From positions 62,001-126,000 of the forward strand of contig JAQSEB010000050.1 in NCBI GenBank assembly GCA_030063045.1: 64,000 nucleotides of DNA, written 5' to 3'. Source of the DNA: Pratylenchus scribneri (Eukaryota > Nematoda > Chromadorea > Rhabditida > Pratylenchidae). A program made the translations under genes and the position numbers. How positions within the stretch are numbered: the first letter of the stretch is position 1; each line of letters starts with the position of its first letter. Shown one piece after another: positions 1 to 12,800 of the stretch. The notes under the pieces are model-generated. The model was not told the origin of the DNA. It did no database searches and saw nothing but the letters and a program-made list of their open reading frames with translations.

Positions 1-128
1 CGAAAAATAGAAAAAAAATTAAAAAATCTAAAAAAGGATCTACATTGATTCCCCCCAAAGGTTTTAAAATTCTCGTCAATTCCCATTTTCACTTCACATT
101 GGCACTTCAATCATTCCTCAATTTCGCC

Positions 129-3100
129 TCAATCTTCGTCAACTTTTCCGACCTTTTTACCATCATTTTCATCGCCCATTTCCGTGGCATGGTCCTTTTC
201 ATCTGCCTCCTCAACATTTCGTTCATCTCCGTTGGTAACCACACTTTTTCCTTCTTCCCTAAAATCAACTCCGGAATTTATTTCCGATGGGACTGTTTCT
301 TCCTCTTCAAAGCGGTCCAATCCTCTTCCCAGCAAATCCTTCCCATTTTCCTTATCTTCTGCCTTTTGTGATTTACCGCCGAACGCATCATCCGGCTCAA
401 CTGATCGTTGGATGCCGGCTTCATTGTCAGGCCCCTCATCGTCTTGTTCATGTACTTCAGCTGAGGATCGTGCCAATACTTCGCCTCGTTGTTCGACGTC
501 ATCTTCGACTCCGCCGAAACTTGCCCCATACCGCTTGCCATTTGTCAGTGCTAAAAATGGGAAAATATTGAAAAAATTTTTAAAATAAGATTATTTACCA
601 TATTAATATTTAATAAACTTTAATTCTGCATATGTCGCAACCGATTTTAAATTGGGCAATTTTGGGCCAATTTTTTTCGGCATATTCTAATTCAATTTAA
701 CATATAGCTTACTCCTAATCTATGACTCAATTGGGTCAATTTGTTCACATAATCTAATTTTCATACAGATTTATTCAGTTTGACCTTAAAGTTATAACAA
801 AATAAAATGCCGAGCTTTTAAATCGGCTTAACATTTTAAAAAATTAAAGAAATCTAGCTAGAATTAGTAAACATTTTTCAAACGAATAAATTGACTTTGC
901 TAAAGTAATAGAATGAACTTTAATCAATTCTCAATTAGAAATGACCATAATTCTCGCTGTTATTTTTGATCAATGGAAATCAAAATCGACCTTAGCGTAT
1001 ATTTTGTTTTAATTTAATTGAATTGACTGCTCACTCCTTAAATATTAATAAATTCAAAACATTACGCAGGGAATCATCATCCGATTCATTGCGCTGCTCC
1101 TCGTCCATTCCGTCAAATTGATTATATGAATCCGATGATTCATTCTGGTCATATTGGCTATCCATCAAGTGCGAATATTCTTCTTCATTATGCTGCTCTG
1201 CTGGTACATTATGATTTCCATGGTTCTGTCAAAATTTAAATATCAATGTGATTTTACATTACTATCATATTTGGATGGAAATATTGAATACCAAATACAA
1301 ATGGAACTACACTTTTTCTACCATTAAATAAGATTAATTACATGTAGAAAGCCATTCGTCGTAATTAATTATTACTATAATATTTTTTATCGTCCAAATC
1401 GCCATTAATTAATAATTTTAAGCCATTTTCTACAAAAAAATATTATAAAGCTATGTTTACAAAAATGGAGCCAATGCGAGGAATAGGATTTTTGATTGTA
1501 AAAATTTTTCTTGTTGATCAAAAATTTTTTATACCAAAAAATTGAGTATACTTTACTGTATCGGAGAGAATAATTTTAAAATTTTTTACTTTTATAAAAT
1601 TATTTAAAAATTTGAAGCCAACGATTAGGCCAGCGTTACAAATTAATTTGAATCGCTGACTCATATATTGGCTCAAAATTTTTTAATAATTTTATAAAAA
1701 GTTTAAAAAATTTAAAAATTATACTATCCGTTGCAGTACTGCTCTATTTGGCATAAAAATTATTTTAAATTTTTTTAACATATTTAAAAATTCTACTCCT
1801 CTTGGAGCCAATGCGTTGGTTCCATTTTTGTCTGTACTCCGTATGTTGTAAACATGGCTTATATAAAATGCTTATGCATTGTTCCATAAAATGGAACAAG
1901 CAAAAAGCATGATGCATGCAATATGCTTTTTGCTTGTTCCATTTTATGGAACAATGCATAAGCATTTTATATGCAATATGCTTTTTGCTTGTTTCATTTT
2001 ATGGAACAATGCATAAGCATTTTATATGCAATATGCTTTTTGCTTATTCCATTTTATGGAACAATGCATAAGCATTTTATATGCAATATGCTTTTTCCAT
2101 TTTATGGAACAATGCATAAGCATTTTATATGCAATATGCTTTTTGCTTTTTCCATTATGCAATATGCTTTTTGCTTATTCCATTTTATGGAACAATGCAT
2201 AAGCATTTTATATGCAATATGCTTTTTGCTTATTCCATTTTATGGAACAATGCATAAGCATTTTATATGCAATATGCTTTTTGCTTGTTCCATTTTATGG
2301 AACAATGCATAAGCATTTTATATGCAATATGCTTTTTGCTTTTTCCATTATGCAATATGCTTTTTGCTTTTTCCATTTTATGGAACAATGCATAAGCTTT
2401 TTATATGCAATATGCTTTTTGTTTATTCCATTTTATGGAACAATGCATAAGCATTTTATATGCAATATGCTTTTTGCTTTTTCCATTTTATGGAACAATG
2501 CATAAGCATTTTATATGCAATATGCTTTTTGCTTTTTCCATTTTATGGAACAATGCATAAGCATTTTATATGCAATATGCTTTTTGCTTGTTCCATTTTA
2601 TGGAACAATGCATAAGCATTTTATATGCAATATGCTTTTTGCTTGTTCCATTTTATGGAACAATGCATAAGCATTTTATATGCAATATGCTTTTTGCTTG
2701 TTCCATTTTATGGAACAATGCATAAGCATTTTATATGCAATATGCTTTTTGCTTTTTCCATTTTATGGAACAATGCATAAGCATTTTATATGCAATATGC
2801 TTTTTGCTTGTTCCATTTTATGGAACAATGCATAAGCATTTTATATGCAATATGCTTTTTGCTTGTTCCATTTTATGGAACAATGCATAAGCATTTTATA
2901 TGCAATATGCTTTTTGCTTGTTCCATTTTATGGAACAATGCATAAGCATTTTATATGCAATATGCTTTTTGCTTGTTCCATTTTATGGAACAATGCATAA
3001 GCATTTTATATGCAATATGCTTTTTGCTTTTTCCATTTTATGGAACAATGCATAAGCTTTTTATATGCAATATGCTTTTTGCTTTTTCCATTTTATGGAA

Positions 3101-6100
3101 CAATGCATAAGCTTTTTATATGCAATATGCTTTTTGTTTATTCCATTTTATGGAACAATGCATAAGCATTTTATATGCAATATGCTTTTTCCATTTTATG
3201 GAACAATGCATAAGCATTTTATATGCAATATGCTTTTTCCATTTTATGGAACAATGCATAAGCATTTTATATGCAATATGCTTTTTGCTTGTTCCATTTT
3301 ATGGAACAATGCATAAGCATTTTATATGCAATATGCTTTTTGCTTGTTCCATTTTATGGAACAATGCATAAGCATTTTATATGCAATATGCTTTTTGCTT
3401 GTTCCATTTTATGGAACAATGCATAAGCATTTTATATGCAATATGCTTTTTGCTTGTTCCATTTTATGGAACAATGCATAAGCATTTTATATGCTTTTTG
3501 CTTGTTCCATTTTATGGAACAATGCATAAGCATTTTATATGCAATATGCTTTTTGCTTGTTCCATTTTATGGAACAATGCATAAGCATTTTATATGCAAT
3601 ATGCTTTTTGCTTTTTCCATTTTATGGAACAATGCATAAGCATTTTATATGCAATATGCTTTTTGCTTGTTCCACTTTATGGAACAATGCATAAGCATTT
3701 TATATGCAATATGCTTTTTGCTTGTTCCATTTTATGGAACAATGCATAAGCATTTTATATGCAATATGCTTTTTGCTTGTTCCATTTTATGGAACAATGC
3801 ATAAGCATTTTATATGCAATATGCTTTTTGCTTTTTCCATTTTATGGAACAATGCATAAGCTTTTTATATGCAATATGCTTTTTGCTTGTTCCATTTTAT
3901 GGAGCAATGCATAAGCATTTTATATAAGACATTAATTCTGTAGCATCGTTTTATTTTGATAAACTAATATATTGATGGATTCTTTGCTTTCAGATTTCAA
4001 TCTCTACTTATAATTCTTCTACAAATTATCGTGGATTTTCTATCCATTGGATAGATTTGACAGTTAAATATTTCTAAAAGGCAAAGAAAAGAGGTATCAA
4101 ATTGATTTTTATTTTCAATTATAATTAAGAATTGCCCTTTTTATGATAATATTTGAATTATATTCATATTTAGTCTAAGAAGATATTCATTCTTCAGATT
4201 ATCTACCTAGAATTCCTAAAATCTTAGGAATTTTTTTAACATTTATATTTGTAATTAAAACCTCAGATTTTTGATGCAGGGAGTGTGGCTCCGAAATCAT
4301 CACATGGTCAATTCCACTGTGGCCAAATTTAGGGTTTTTGTGCGATTTGTTAGTAGGACTCGAATGCATACTGCCTCCTACCTTATGCGATTTACCGGTA
4401 GGACTCGGTGGCGCACTGCCATGTCCATTATGATGGCCATCGTTTCCATGAGCAGTGCCTCCTACTTCTAAAAATTGAAGTAATATTGAATTTTTAAATC
4501 TTAATTGTTGTTAAATAGCCAATGGCATTTAGCGTTTATCAAACTGTTTTATATGATCATATGTTTCAATAATTAAATATGTAAAAAGAACAGTCCCAAA
4601 ACTTAAGATAAGCGCCTATAGATTTTTTTGTTTCACAAATGAATTCTATAAAAAAAATAATTAAGAAATTTGAGTATGGGTATTGTGTAGTGATAGTGAT
4701 ATTATAACTGATTAAATCAATTGAATTATAGGACTTTAATTCTTTTTCATTTATATCATTATAACCGTTTTTAAGCCCATTTTACGACACTTAATAACTT
4801 GTATTCGATTTCGATAGAACTAAAGTCAAGATATGCCTCTTGATCTATAGTTATTCGCGGTTTGGTCATCATCGAAAGTATTAAAAGTCTATACCGTTTT
4901 TTTTGATCTAAATCAAAAATACCGATAAATTCTCTAATAAAAGCCCATGGGCTTATAAATTTCAGAGGTCCTGTGAAGGGAAACTTTTCTGAAATTTTAA
5001 AACAAAAAATGTTTAATTCGGTTTAATTTCACATCTAAATTGGTTATTTTTTGACATAAATTTTTCGAGAGATGGGTTTCTAATAGAGACTGGACTTCTA
5101 TTAGAGGATTTACGGAAATATACCCGAATTGATGCATCTCGATGAGCTCTATATAGAATAGAACGTTTAAAAGTTTTGAATCTTTCTCAATAATATATGA
5201 TTTCTCGTCGACTCTTATGAATCCGTCACAGATGTGAAATAATGTGACTGATTATCCAAATTAATATCCTAGTTTTCTGTCTTCAATCTCTTATTAGAAA
5301 TTGAATCAAAAGAAAAAACTTACGGATTGAAGGAACTTCATGTTTACCACCTTTCTTCTTTTCTTTAGCTTTTGCTTTTGTCGCTTCTGGGTGCACTGAC
5401 TTCCCTGCATGTTTAACCTCGGCATCCTTTTTCAGCTTTTCAATTTCCTTTTTATGCGCCTCTTTTCCAATTTCGGTCTCAATCAATTTTTTCACATTTG
5501 CTTTATCATTTTTGTCCAATTTGCCGACATCATGCTCATGTTTTTTCATTTCTTTTATAACATTGTTCATAGCCGTGCCTAAAAGTAATATGAGGAGGAG
5601 ATAATTTACCGTACGGGGTCACTTCCTCAATAGGCAAAGGGCCGTGCAAATATGGGCGATTCCTCAATAGTGCAAATGTAGGCGATTTCGACTTAAAAAT
5701 AATCAGAAACCGGTTTATACATTAAAAACTTTATAACATTTTGTAGATCTCATCGAGACGCATCGATTTATATATAATTTGTCAAGGTTTAGTCAAAATT
5801 AGAGGGTATTAAACCGTTCAAACCATTTTTCCAGTCTTTGGTTTTAAATAAACTCTTTAATTTTTTTAGGCCAAACCATGACAAATTATATACAATTCGA
5901 TGCGTCTCGATGAGATCTGTCTATAACTAGTTTCTGATTTATTATAAGTCGAAAACACTTACATTTGCACTATTGAGGAATGTAGCACCTCATTTATTAA
6001 CAGTTACGACTTACTTTGAATATTTCCTTGTATTTTTCCAGCTTCGACCTTTATCTTATTCTTTACTGATTTAATTGCTTCTGTGACTGCTTTTTCCACT

Positions 6101-7097
6101 TCTTTCTCTAAAATTTCATTCTTTTTAAATGCAGTCTGAATATCCGCTTCCAACAATTTTTTCAACTCTTCTTTCGTCAATTTTGCCGCTTTCGCATAAT
6201 TCTTTTTGTTATTGGCACCTTTTTTATTTCCTTCTTCAATACATTTCTTATGGAATTGATCTTAAATAAATTAAGAATTACAATGTTATTATGAAAAATC
6301 ACTAAAAATTAAAATATTTCAAACAAAAGAACTGACCTATGATAACTTTCTCAAAGACTTTCAAATTTTCTTTTCCCACATGTTCTTTGTGATGTTGGTC
6401 CTTGGCCGAATGCTTTTGTTCATAATGTTTGGCTATCACTTCATTCAACGCCTTTTTGAGAAATTCCATTTCTTTTTGATCTGGTTTTTGCCCCGGCTTA
6501 TGCGTTGGGCTGCTGGGAGTTTTCACCGCAGTAGGCTTTTGAGTTTTCTTTTTGCCCGAAGCATTGTGATTCGCCGGCTTATTAGCATGTTCCGGTTGAG
6601 TTTTCGCTTTTCCATGTGTTGGGCTGCCGGGTGGCACCGCAGCATGATGATTCGGTTTAGGTTTGCCTTTCTTTCCTTCAGCATGGGCATTCGCTTTAAA
6701 AATAAATTATTTCTCTTGCGTTAGTTTATTGCAATTTAAAAAAGAATTATTTCAAAATGTACATCAGAAAGACAATCATTGAATTTAACTCATTTTTAAA
6801 GGTTTATTAGATCTTTTATGGCTATTTGATGGAAAAATGTATGAAACTTAACCTAAATTTCAGATTTCAACTTTAATATTATGGAGATGGAACAAATTGG
6901 GCACCCCAATATGATTGCAAATCAATTAATTCTTTTTAATTTGGCTAATTTTAATTATAATTTTTATTTAGAATATTATGGGAAACGGAATTTCTCCAAT
7001 TTTTTACAAAGATTTTCATACCAATTTGTAGGAATTCAACTAGAACAATGGCACTGATTAAAACAAAAATTGCCAAAAATTTGCTGTTTGGGAACAT
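129..7097 (-). CDS. secreted Lys-rich/acidic protein, paralogue 1
   Basis: I do not recognise this family. Seven exons (7097-7022, 6693-6337, 6260-6015, 5578-5324, 4467-4262, 1225-1066, 550-129) join in frame with GT..AG introns to 573 residues. Residues 1-25 are a signal peptide (hydrophobic core LAIFVLISAIVLV), so secretion is likely. Residues about 26-310 are rich in Lys, His and Pro, with predicted charged helices; 312-380 are Gly/Ser/His-rich; 381-573 are strongly acidic (long Glu/Asp runs). No cysteine framework or enzyme motif is visible. The start is set by the signal peptide and by near-identity to the first exon of the paralogue at 14258. The last exon is exactly as long as in that paralogue (422 bases). 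Intron 3 holds a palindromic MITE and intron 5 a 2-kb repeat array. A secreted effector-like role is an inference from architecture only. Confidence 0.8.
1858..3928. repeat. 55-bp tandem repeat array with MITE-like ends
   Basis: About 36 head-to-tail copies of a 55-base unit carrying the palindrome TTCCATTTTATGGAA and the partly palindromic ATGCATAAGCAT. Some units lack an internal stretch. The first unit (about 1858-1911) is inverted relative to the rest, so the block both starts with CTTATATAAAATGC and ends with its reverse complement. Apparent reading frames through the array are repeats, not genes. It lies in intron 5 of the 573-aa secreted-protein gene. Confidence 0.97.
5659..5981. mobile_element. 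palindromic MITE in intron 3
   Basis: Inverted ends TTCCTCAATAGTGCAAATGT (right arm read in reverse complement) continue into long inverted arms that each contain a version of CTCATCGAGACGCATCGA and of AATTTGTCA. No coding capacity. A degenerate extra copy of the left end lies just outside, at about 5618-5650. The target-site duplication is not clear. Confidence 0.75.
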
Positions 7098-7400
7098 CGG
7101 AATTAATTTTGGATATAAATTATTTGGTTGGATTTTTTGGATTGTTGATGTGAGCGTTTAGGCCTTTGATGGGTGGAGAAATGGGGATCTGACGAGAAAA
7201 AGTGAGGAATTTCCCTCAAAGCTAGGCCAAATTTATGTAACCATTTTGCCTAAAAATGATAGAATATGGAAGAACGCGCGCATCCAATGAATTGTGGATG
7301 ATGTGGCCTACACCGATATTCGGGACGCGGGAAGGCATTTCAATGCCCCAACCTTCCACTTTCCCTTAAATCTCGGCATTTTCTCCTTTAAATTCCCTCT
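7098..7400 (-). promoter_or_regulatory. shared upstream block, copy 1
   Basis: Directly upstream of the 573-aa secreted-protein gene. It is homologous along most of its length to 14259-14540, 20225-20445 and 24845-25090. Shared landmarks are a GGATATAAATTATTTGG box close to the gene, GAGAAAAAGTGAGGA, CCATTTTGCC, and the core CGCGCGCATCCAATGAATTG followed by TGGATGATGTGG (orientation as on the plus strand). A promoter role is inferred from its position before several minus-strand genes. Confidence 0.6.
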
Positions 7401-8352
7401 CTCTTTCACCCCTTAAGGCAAAATTGGGATAAAATATAGTGATTGGCCAAAAACCCAAAATGCCGCACGCGAACATTTGTCCTCTCGCTTTTTCCATTCC
7501 CTCAATCAAGAAGGCAAAATTGTTGGCCTCTTTCCATCTTCCCCAAAATGTAAATAGGCATTGGCCAATTCCATGGCCAAAGGAAAATGACGTGAGGACA
7601 TATTTTCTCTCTCTTCACCCTATTTTTTCTCCTACCTTTCTTTGATTCCCTCTCAAATCACGATCAAGGGGAGTGGGGAGATCAACCGAAACTATTTTGC
7701 CTATTTTTATTATTTGGAGAAGGAGAAAAAATGGGGGTAAAGGAAAGAGGCAATGGCCCCTTATAGTGCATTGTTGGCCAAAAATTGGCCAATTAATAAT
7801 CCATAATATCCGTTATCTTTCTTGCTTATTTGGTATTCGATCGAGGTAAATAGAAAAATTGAAAGGATGAAAAATGAAAAGACTCGTATTTTATATTTTG
7901 GTTAATTAAATCAGAGTAAAAGAATTGAAGCCGAAGCCGAATGAATGAAGGGGAAGCCCAAATATGCCGCCATTTATAATAACATATGTAGGACAGAACC
8001 AATTCTGATAAATTTTGTTATTAAATTAAAAAGCAAGCAATTATTTAGTTAAATTTGTTCAAAATTGATAGAGATTTTGCCTAAAAACCACGGAAAATTT
8101 CGCCATAATAGAAATGTTATTTAAAATTGTTTTTTCGACATAGCTTCATAACTCAGTACCAATTTAAATATAAATAATATTATTGGAATTGGAAGTCAAC
8201 TGTCATTTCTCTAATTTAATAATAAAATCATCAGAATTAATTCAGTCCTTGTTCTTTGATAAATTATTATTCGCCAATTTGGCTTAGCTTCAAGTTTATG
8301 AGTCACAAAATTGCTTTCCCAATCCTCACCATTTAAGGCAATTGGGTACCAG
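7401..8352. repeat. duplicated intergenic flank
   Basis: No gene is supported here. The stretch about 7370-7800 resembles 14990-15380, sharing CCCTTAAGGCAAAAT, TTGGCCAATTCCATGGCCAA and GTGCATTGTTGGCCAAAAAT. The tandem duplication that made the two secreted-protein genes therefore includes this upstream flank. The remainder (about 7950-8350) is AT-rich with nothing recognised. Confidence 0.6.
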
Positions 8353-8911
8353 CAGGGGTGGTAAGATAAGAAGTGAAAAAGCAGTCTGCTTAGGCGCGGC
8401 AGGCTGCTTTCAGCCTAAGATAAGACGCGCAATCAACTTCGCTGCCAAATGGAAGTTTGCTCGATGCCAAATGGCAGTTTGCTCGCTGAAAAAGAGGCGG
8501 CTCAAGATAAGAACGTTGAATTCAGCGAGCAGACTGCAAAATGATGGAAGTGCCCTACCCCACTGCCGCCAATTTTTCAATCAACTATTAGGCCTAGGAA
8601 AAACTTTTCAGAGCTGTCTAAATAATTTAGAAATATTTTTAGGATATAGAATAAAAATAAAGTCTTCTCTAAATATCTATATAAAAAATTTTCAATTTTC
8701 CCCTTTCCTTGATTTTTAATAAATTTTTGAAAAATTGTGCCTCTAAAAGGAGAGAAAAGCAACATGCTTAAGATAAGAAGGGCTGCCAGCAATTTGCTCA
8801 TTGAATTCAGCCAACTTTAATAACTTAGATGCTTTCAGTGAGCAATCTGCTTCAAAGCAAACTTCCAAAAGTTGACTTCCATTTAGCCGAGTTCTTATCT
8901 TACCACCCCAG
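8353..8911. mobile_element. hAT-like non-autonomous element G
   Basis: The left end CAGGGGTGGTAAGATAAGAA is matched by the reverse complement of the right end (TTCTTATCTTACCACCCC). Near both ends AAGATAAGA recurs about five times, together with GCAG..CTGC variants. No transposase is visible. I could not find a convincing 8-base target duplication, so assignment to hAT rests on the CAGGG end and on architecture shared with elements A-F. Confidence 0.65.
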
Positions 8912-9821
8912 GAAAACCCTATAGAGAGACATTATTTTAATATAATCAGAAGAAAATTTCATTAAAAAATATGCCATAATAAATATATGTTGGCGGCAAA
9001 ACTTAATTTCAGGCAAAATAGAATATTAAACACTATTTCGCCGAAGAAGCAGAGTACAAACCTAAACCCTAGCCCTAGCCCTAGCCCTAACCCTATAGCT
9101 CGTGCCGGCCCTATCCTAACCCTAACCTTTCCTTAGTTTTTCGAAATCTCAACTGCTTCTATACGAAAAATAGTGTGTCATATTCAGCTTTGCCTGAAAT
9201 TCAGTTTTGCCGCCAATAAACAAAAATCAAATAAAAAATTAAATAAAGAACATTGAATAGAGCTCATCAAAATATGCACCGAATTGTTATAAAGTAAATT
9301 GTCATGATTTGGTCAATAATAAATGATATTAAGCGGTTTAAACCGATTTTAATTTTTAGTTCAAAACTAAGTTTGAATTGATAAAACCTATCCATTATCA
9401 TTATCAATTGAGGCGTCTCGATGAGAGCTATCGATTGATTGAATATAAGGTTTTATAATTTTATGATGGATTTCTTAAGCTTTATAATCTTTTCGACATA
9501 ATAAATTATTTTTTCTATATATATTCAATGTTATTTCCGAAAAATAAAATATTACCGTTTACGAATTACCAAATATTGAATAAATTAATACAAATTTAAC
9601 TGCCATATTTATCAAATCGGGGGAATATATATATTTTGAAAGATTTGCAGAAATATTTATAATATACCCGAAAATAGAAAAAAAGAACTAAACATTATAT
9701 AATAAAAAGAATTCTGCATTGATTCCCCCCATAGGTTAAAATTCTCATCAATTTCCATTTCCACATTCCACTTCACATTTCCCTTCAATCATTCAATCCT
9801 CATTCCTCAATTTCACTTCAG
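8912..9821. other. gene-free spacer with telomere-like patch
   Basis: Positions 9062-9128 contain CCCTAGCCCTAGCCCTAACC-type degenerate repeats, a short interstitial telomere-like patch. About 9240-9480 has the GAGGCGTCTCGATGAGAGCT-type motif seen in many MITEs here. About 9660-9720 resembles the segment at 1-45 and at 15880-15930, marking the downstream edge of the tandem gene duplication. Confidence 0.5.
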
Positions 9822-12800
9822 TCAATCATCATCCTCGGGCTTCCCATCTGGCTTTTTATTTCCACCGGCAACATCATCATCGTCCAATGCCTTCGTGGCA
9901 GCATTTCGTTCATCTTCGTCGGCATCGGCATCAACATTTTTACCTCCTTCCCCATTTTCATCATCGAGTGGATTTGTTTCCGATGGGATTGCTTCCTCTT
10001 CCGCACTTTCCAATCCTTTTGGTGCCTTCATTTCATTTTCTTCCCCACCATCTTCCGCCTTTTCTTCATCCGAGCCAACTGGATCAACTGATCCTTTGAG
10101 GGTTTCATCGTCATCTTGTTCATCACCAGTGGGTTCGGCTTCTAATGGCCGTGCCGATTCTTCGCCTCGTTGTTCAACGTCATCTTCGACTCCGCTGAAA
10201 TTTCCCATATTCCGATTAGCTCGCGTTGGTGATCTTGACAGTGCTAAAAATTTAAATGGTAACAAAATTTTATAAAAATAAGAAATGAGCATATAAAAAA
10301 CTTTACATTTTATTTATGTTGAGCCGATTTTAATTTGGCTAATTTTGTTTTCGGCATATTCTAATTACATATAGCCTTAATCTATGGCTCAATCGAATCG
10401 TAGGAGTAAATTATAGATTAAATGATTTCAATTAAATATAGATTTACTCAATTTGTTCTTAAGTTAAGTCCTCGGATTTTAAATTAGTTTTAACATTTTT
10501 AAAATTAAACAAATAATCTAGTCAAAATTAACATTTTCCAAACTAATAAATTATCATTAGTGTTGGATCGGTTCGGTTTTAAACAGGGGTTTTCGGTTTC
10601 GGTTTTGGCCGGTTTGCCGACCTCGGTTTTCGGTTCGGTTTATAAAAATTGTTCGGTTTTCGATTCGGTTTTCCGGTTTTTCGGTTTTTCGAAAAATGGT
10701 CAAAAAAAAAATTTAAAAATTTAATTTTCCATAAAATTTCGCAAAAAAATCAAAGAAAATTATTCAAATATTTCATATCCGATATTTATAATCAATTTCT
10801 ATATATTCTTCTGGGACTGTTTCAATAAAAACGCACCAAAAGAGAAAAAATATATCAAAAAAGCCTCGCAGGGGAAAATTTTAGCATAAATTATACGCAA
10901 AAGAAAGAATTCAGAACAAAAATGGCCCTGCAGGGAAAAAATCAGAAAAGAAATGGCCATACTTGGTAGAATTTTTATGCTAAAACTAAAACCTAGACAT
11001 TTTTTCCTTATTTGTTGAAAATGCCATTCAAAGGACAAAATTTTTGTTTAAAAAATGGCTCCACTCCACAGGGAAAAAAGACGAAAATTGTCCTGAAGGA
11101 AAAATTTAAGGCAAAGATGGTTGCTCATATGGTAAAAAATCTGATAAAAATTGACACGCAAAGGAAAATATTAAGCCAATGATGGTATTTTAAGCCAAAA
11201 GATTTCCCATTAGGGAAAATTTTTAACTAAAAATGGCCGAAAAAGGTTAAATTTTAACTAAAAATTGTCCCTCATAGTGAAAATTAAAAACCGAAAAACC
11301 GGTCGGTTTGGACCCTCGGTTTTCGGTTTTCCCGGTTTTCGGACCTCGGTTTCGGTTTCGGTTTTTGGGCCAAAAATCGCCTCGTTTCGGTTCGGTTTCG
11401 GTTCGGTTGACCGAACCGATCCAACCCTAATTATCATGCCAAAATAAAAGTATGGTCTGTAAATTAAAAGAAAGGATTCTGTGAGATGATAATTGGTCAA
11501 ATCAAAAACTAAAATTTCTGTTGCTGTGTCAGTTAGAAAAGCAAAATTGGCCGAAACATTCTTTCAAATTTAGTTTAATTTAAATGAATTCCCACTCTTT
11601 AAAATATTAATAAATTCAAAATAAATTACGCGGGAATTCATCATCACTGAATGTCGGTTCCTTTTGTTGCTCCACAACCGCTCCGTCAAATTGTCCAACC
11701 CGTGGTTCCGTCTCATCAATATGAATTCCATCATCACTGTTCATGAATTGCTCATAATCTTCGGCATTCTGTTGGGCTGACACATTTTCATTTTCGTGGT
11801 GCTATAAAAATAGATAATTAATTTAATTTAATTAATTTTCAAAAATTTATACAAATTTTTGAAACCTTAAGTTGGATTTCAAAAAATTTTTCATTTTTGA
11901 TAGCCGGAAACAATCTTGGACTAATAAATGTTTATTTTTACGACAGGTAAAATTTTAGGTTAGAAGGAATTAGGCCGTCCGCTGTCTATGTTGTTCTGTA
12001 AAATGAGAATAATAGAAAAGTTGGAAATTGCCATCTAAATATTATGCATTTAATTAGGCCCGGGCCAATGTTTTGCTATCCCTACTGTTTATATTGTAAT
12101 GATTTTTGCGTATATTCCCCATGGTGTTGAGATAATTGTGGACCCGACATTTGTGGATTTTCAGATTTAAACAAACCTCTGGTACTGTCATTTGTTCTTT
12201 TAGAGAATTTTTTGATTTCTTCTGGCTCAGGCCTTTATTCGACGATTTGCTGGGACTCGATGACCGACTGCCAGATTTAGGGTTCGACGGCACACTGCCT
12301 CCTTTATGATGGCTTCCATTACCATTTGTTCCTTTTCCTCCACCTTAAAATGGAAAATGTGGACTTTAATTATTTCAAGTATTTTTATTTTTAATTTTTG
12401 GGTAGAAGCCGTATGATGAATTCGAAGTTAAAGGATTAACTCTAGAAAGTCGGATATATCAGAGAGGAGAATCCGATTCGGTTAATTTGGGTAAAATATT
12501 CCTTGAATTTTCATCGCCACATTGTATAGATTTTTTTTTTTTAATATAGAGATTAAAAAAGAAAACAGTATTTTTTTGTTCCTTTGCTTTTAAAATCAGT
12601 TAAATATGAGATCCTAGATCTTCTAAATCAATAAAATAGTAGTCAAATGGGTATGTCAGATTTTCGGCTTTACCGTTGCTGTGTTTCTCCTTATCATCGT
12701 GGTGATCTTTTTTCAGTTCTTTTGGATTGGTGGCTTTATCTTTCGTTTGATTTTTTGCAACATCGGTTTTATCTGAAATGTGGAAATATTTGAAAATTAT

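Noticed and set aside
184..588. Plus-strand Ser/Pro-rich frame
   Set aside because: It is the shadow of the acidic last exon on the minus strand, whose exon phases and paralogue match support the minus reading.
1971..3639. Several overlapping frames encoding repeats of YAFCLFHFMEQCIS
   Set aside because: They are translations of the 55-base tandem array; all frames of a repeat with no stops open this way, and no start, splice or family signal supports a protein.
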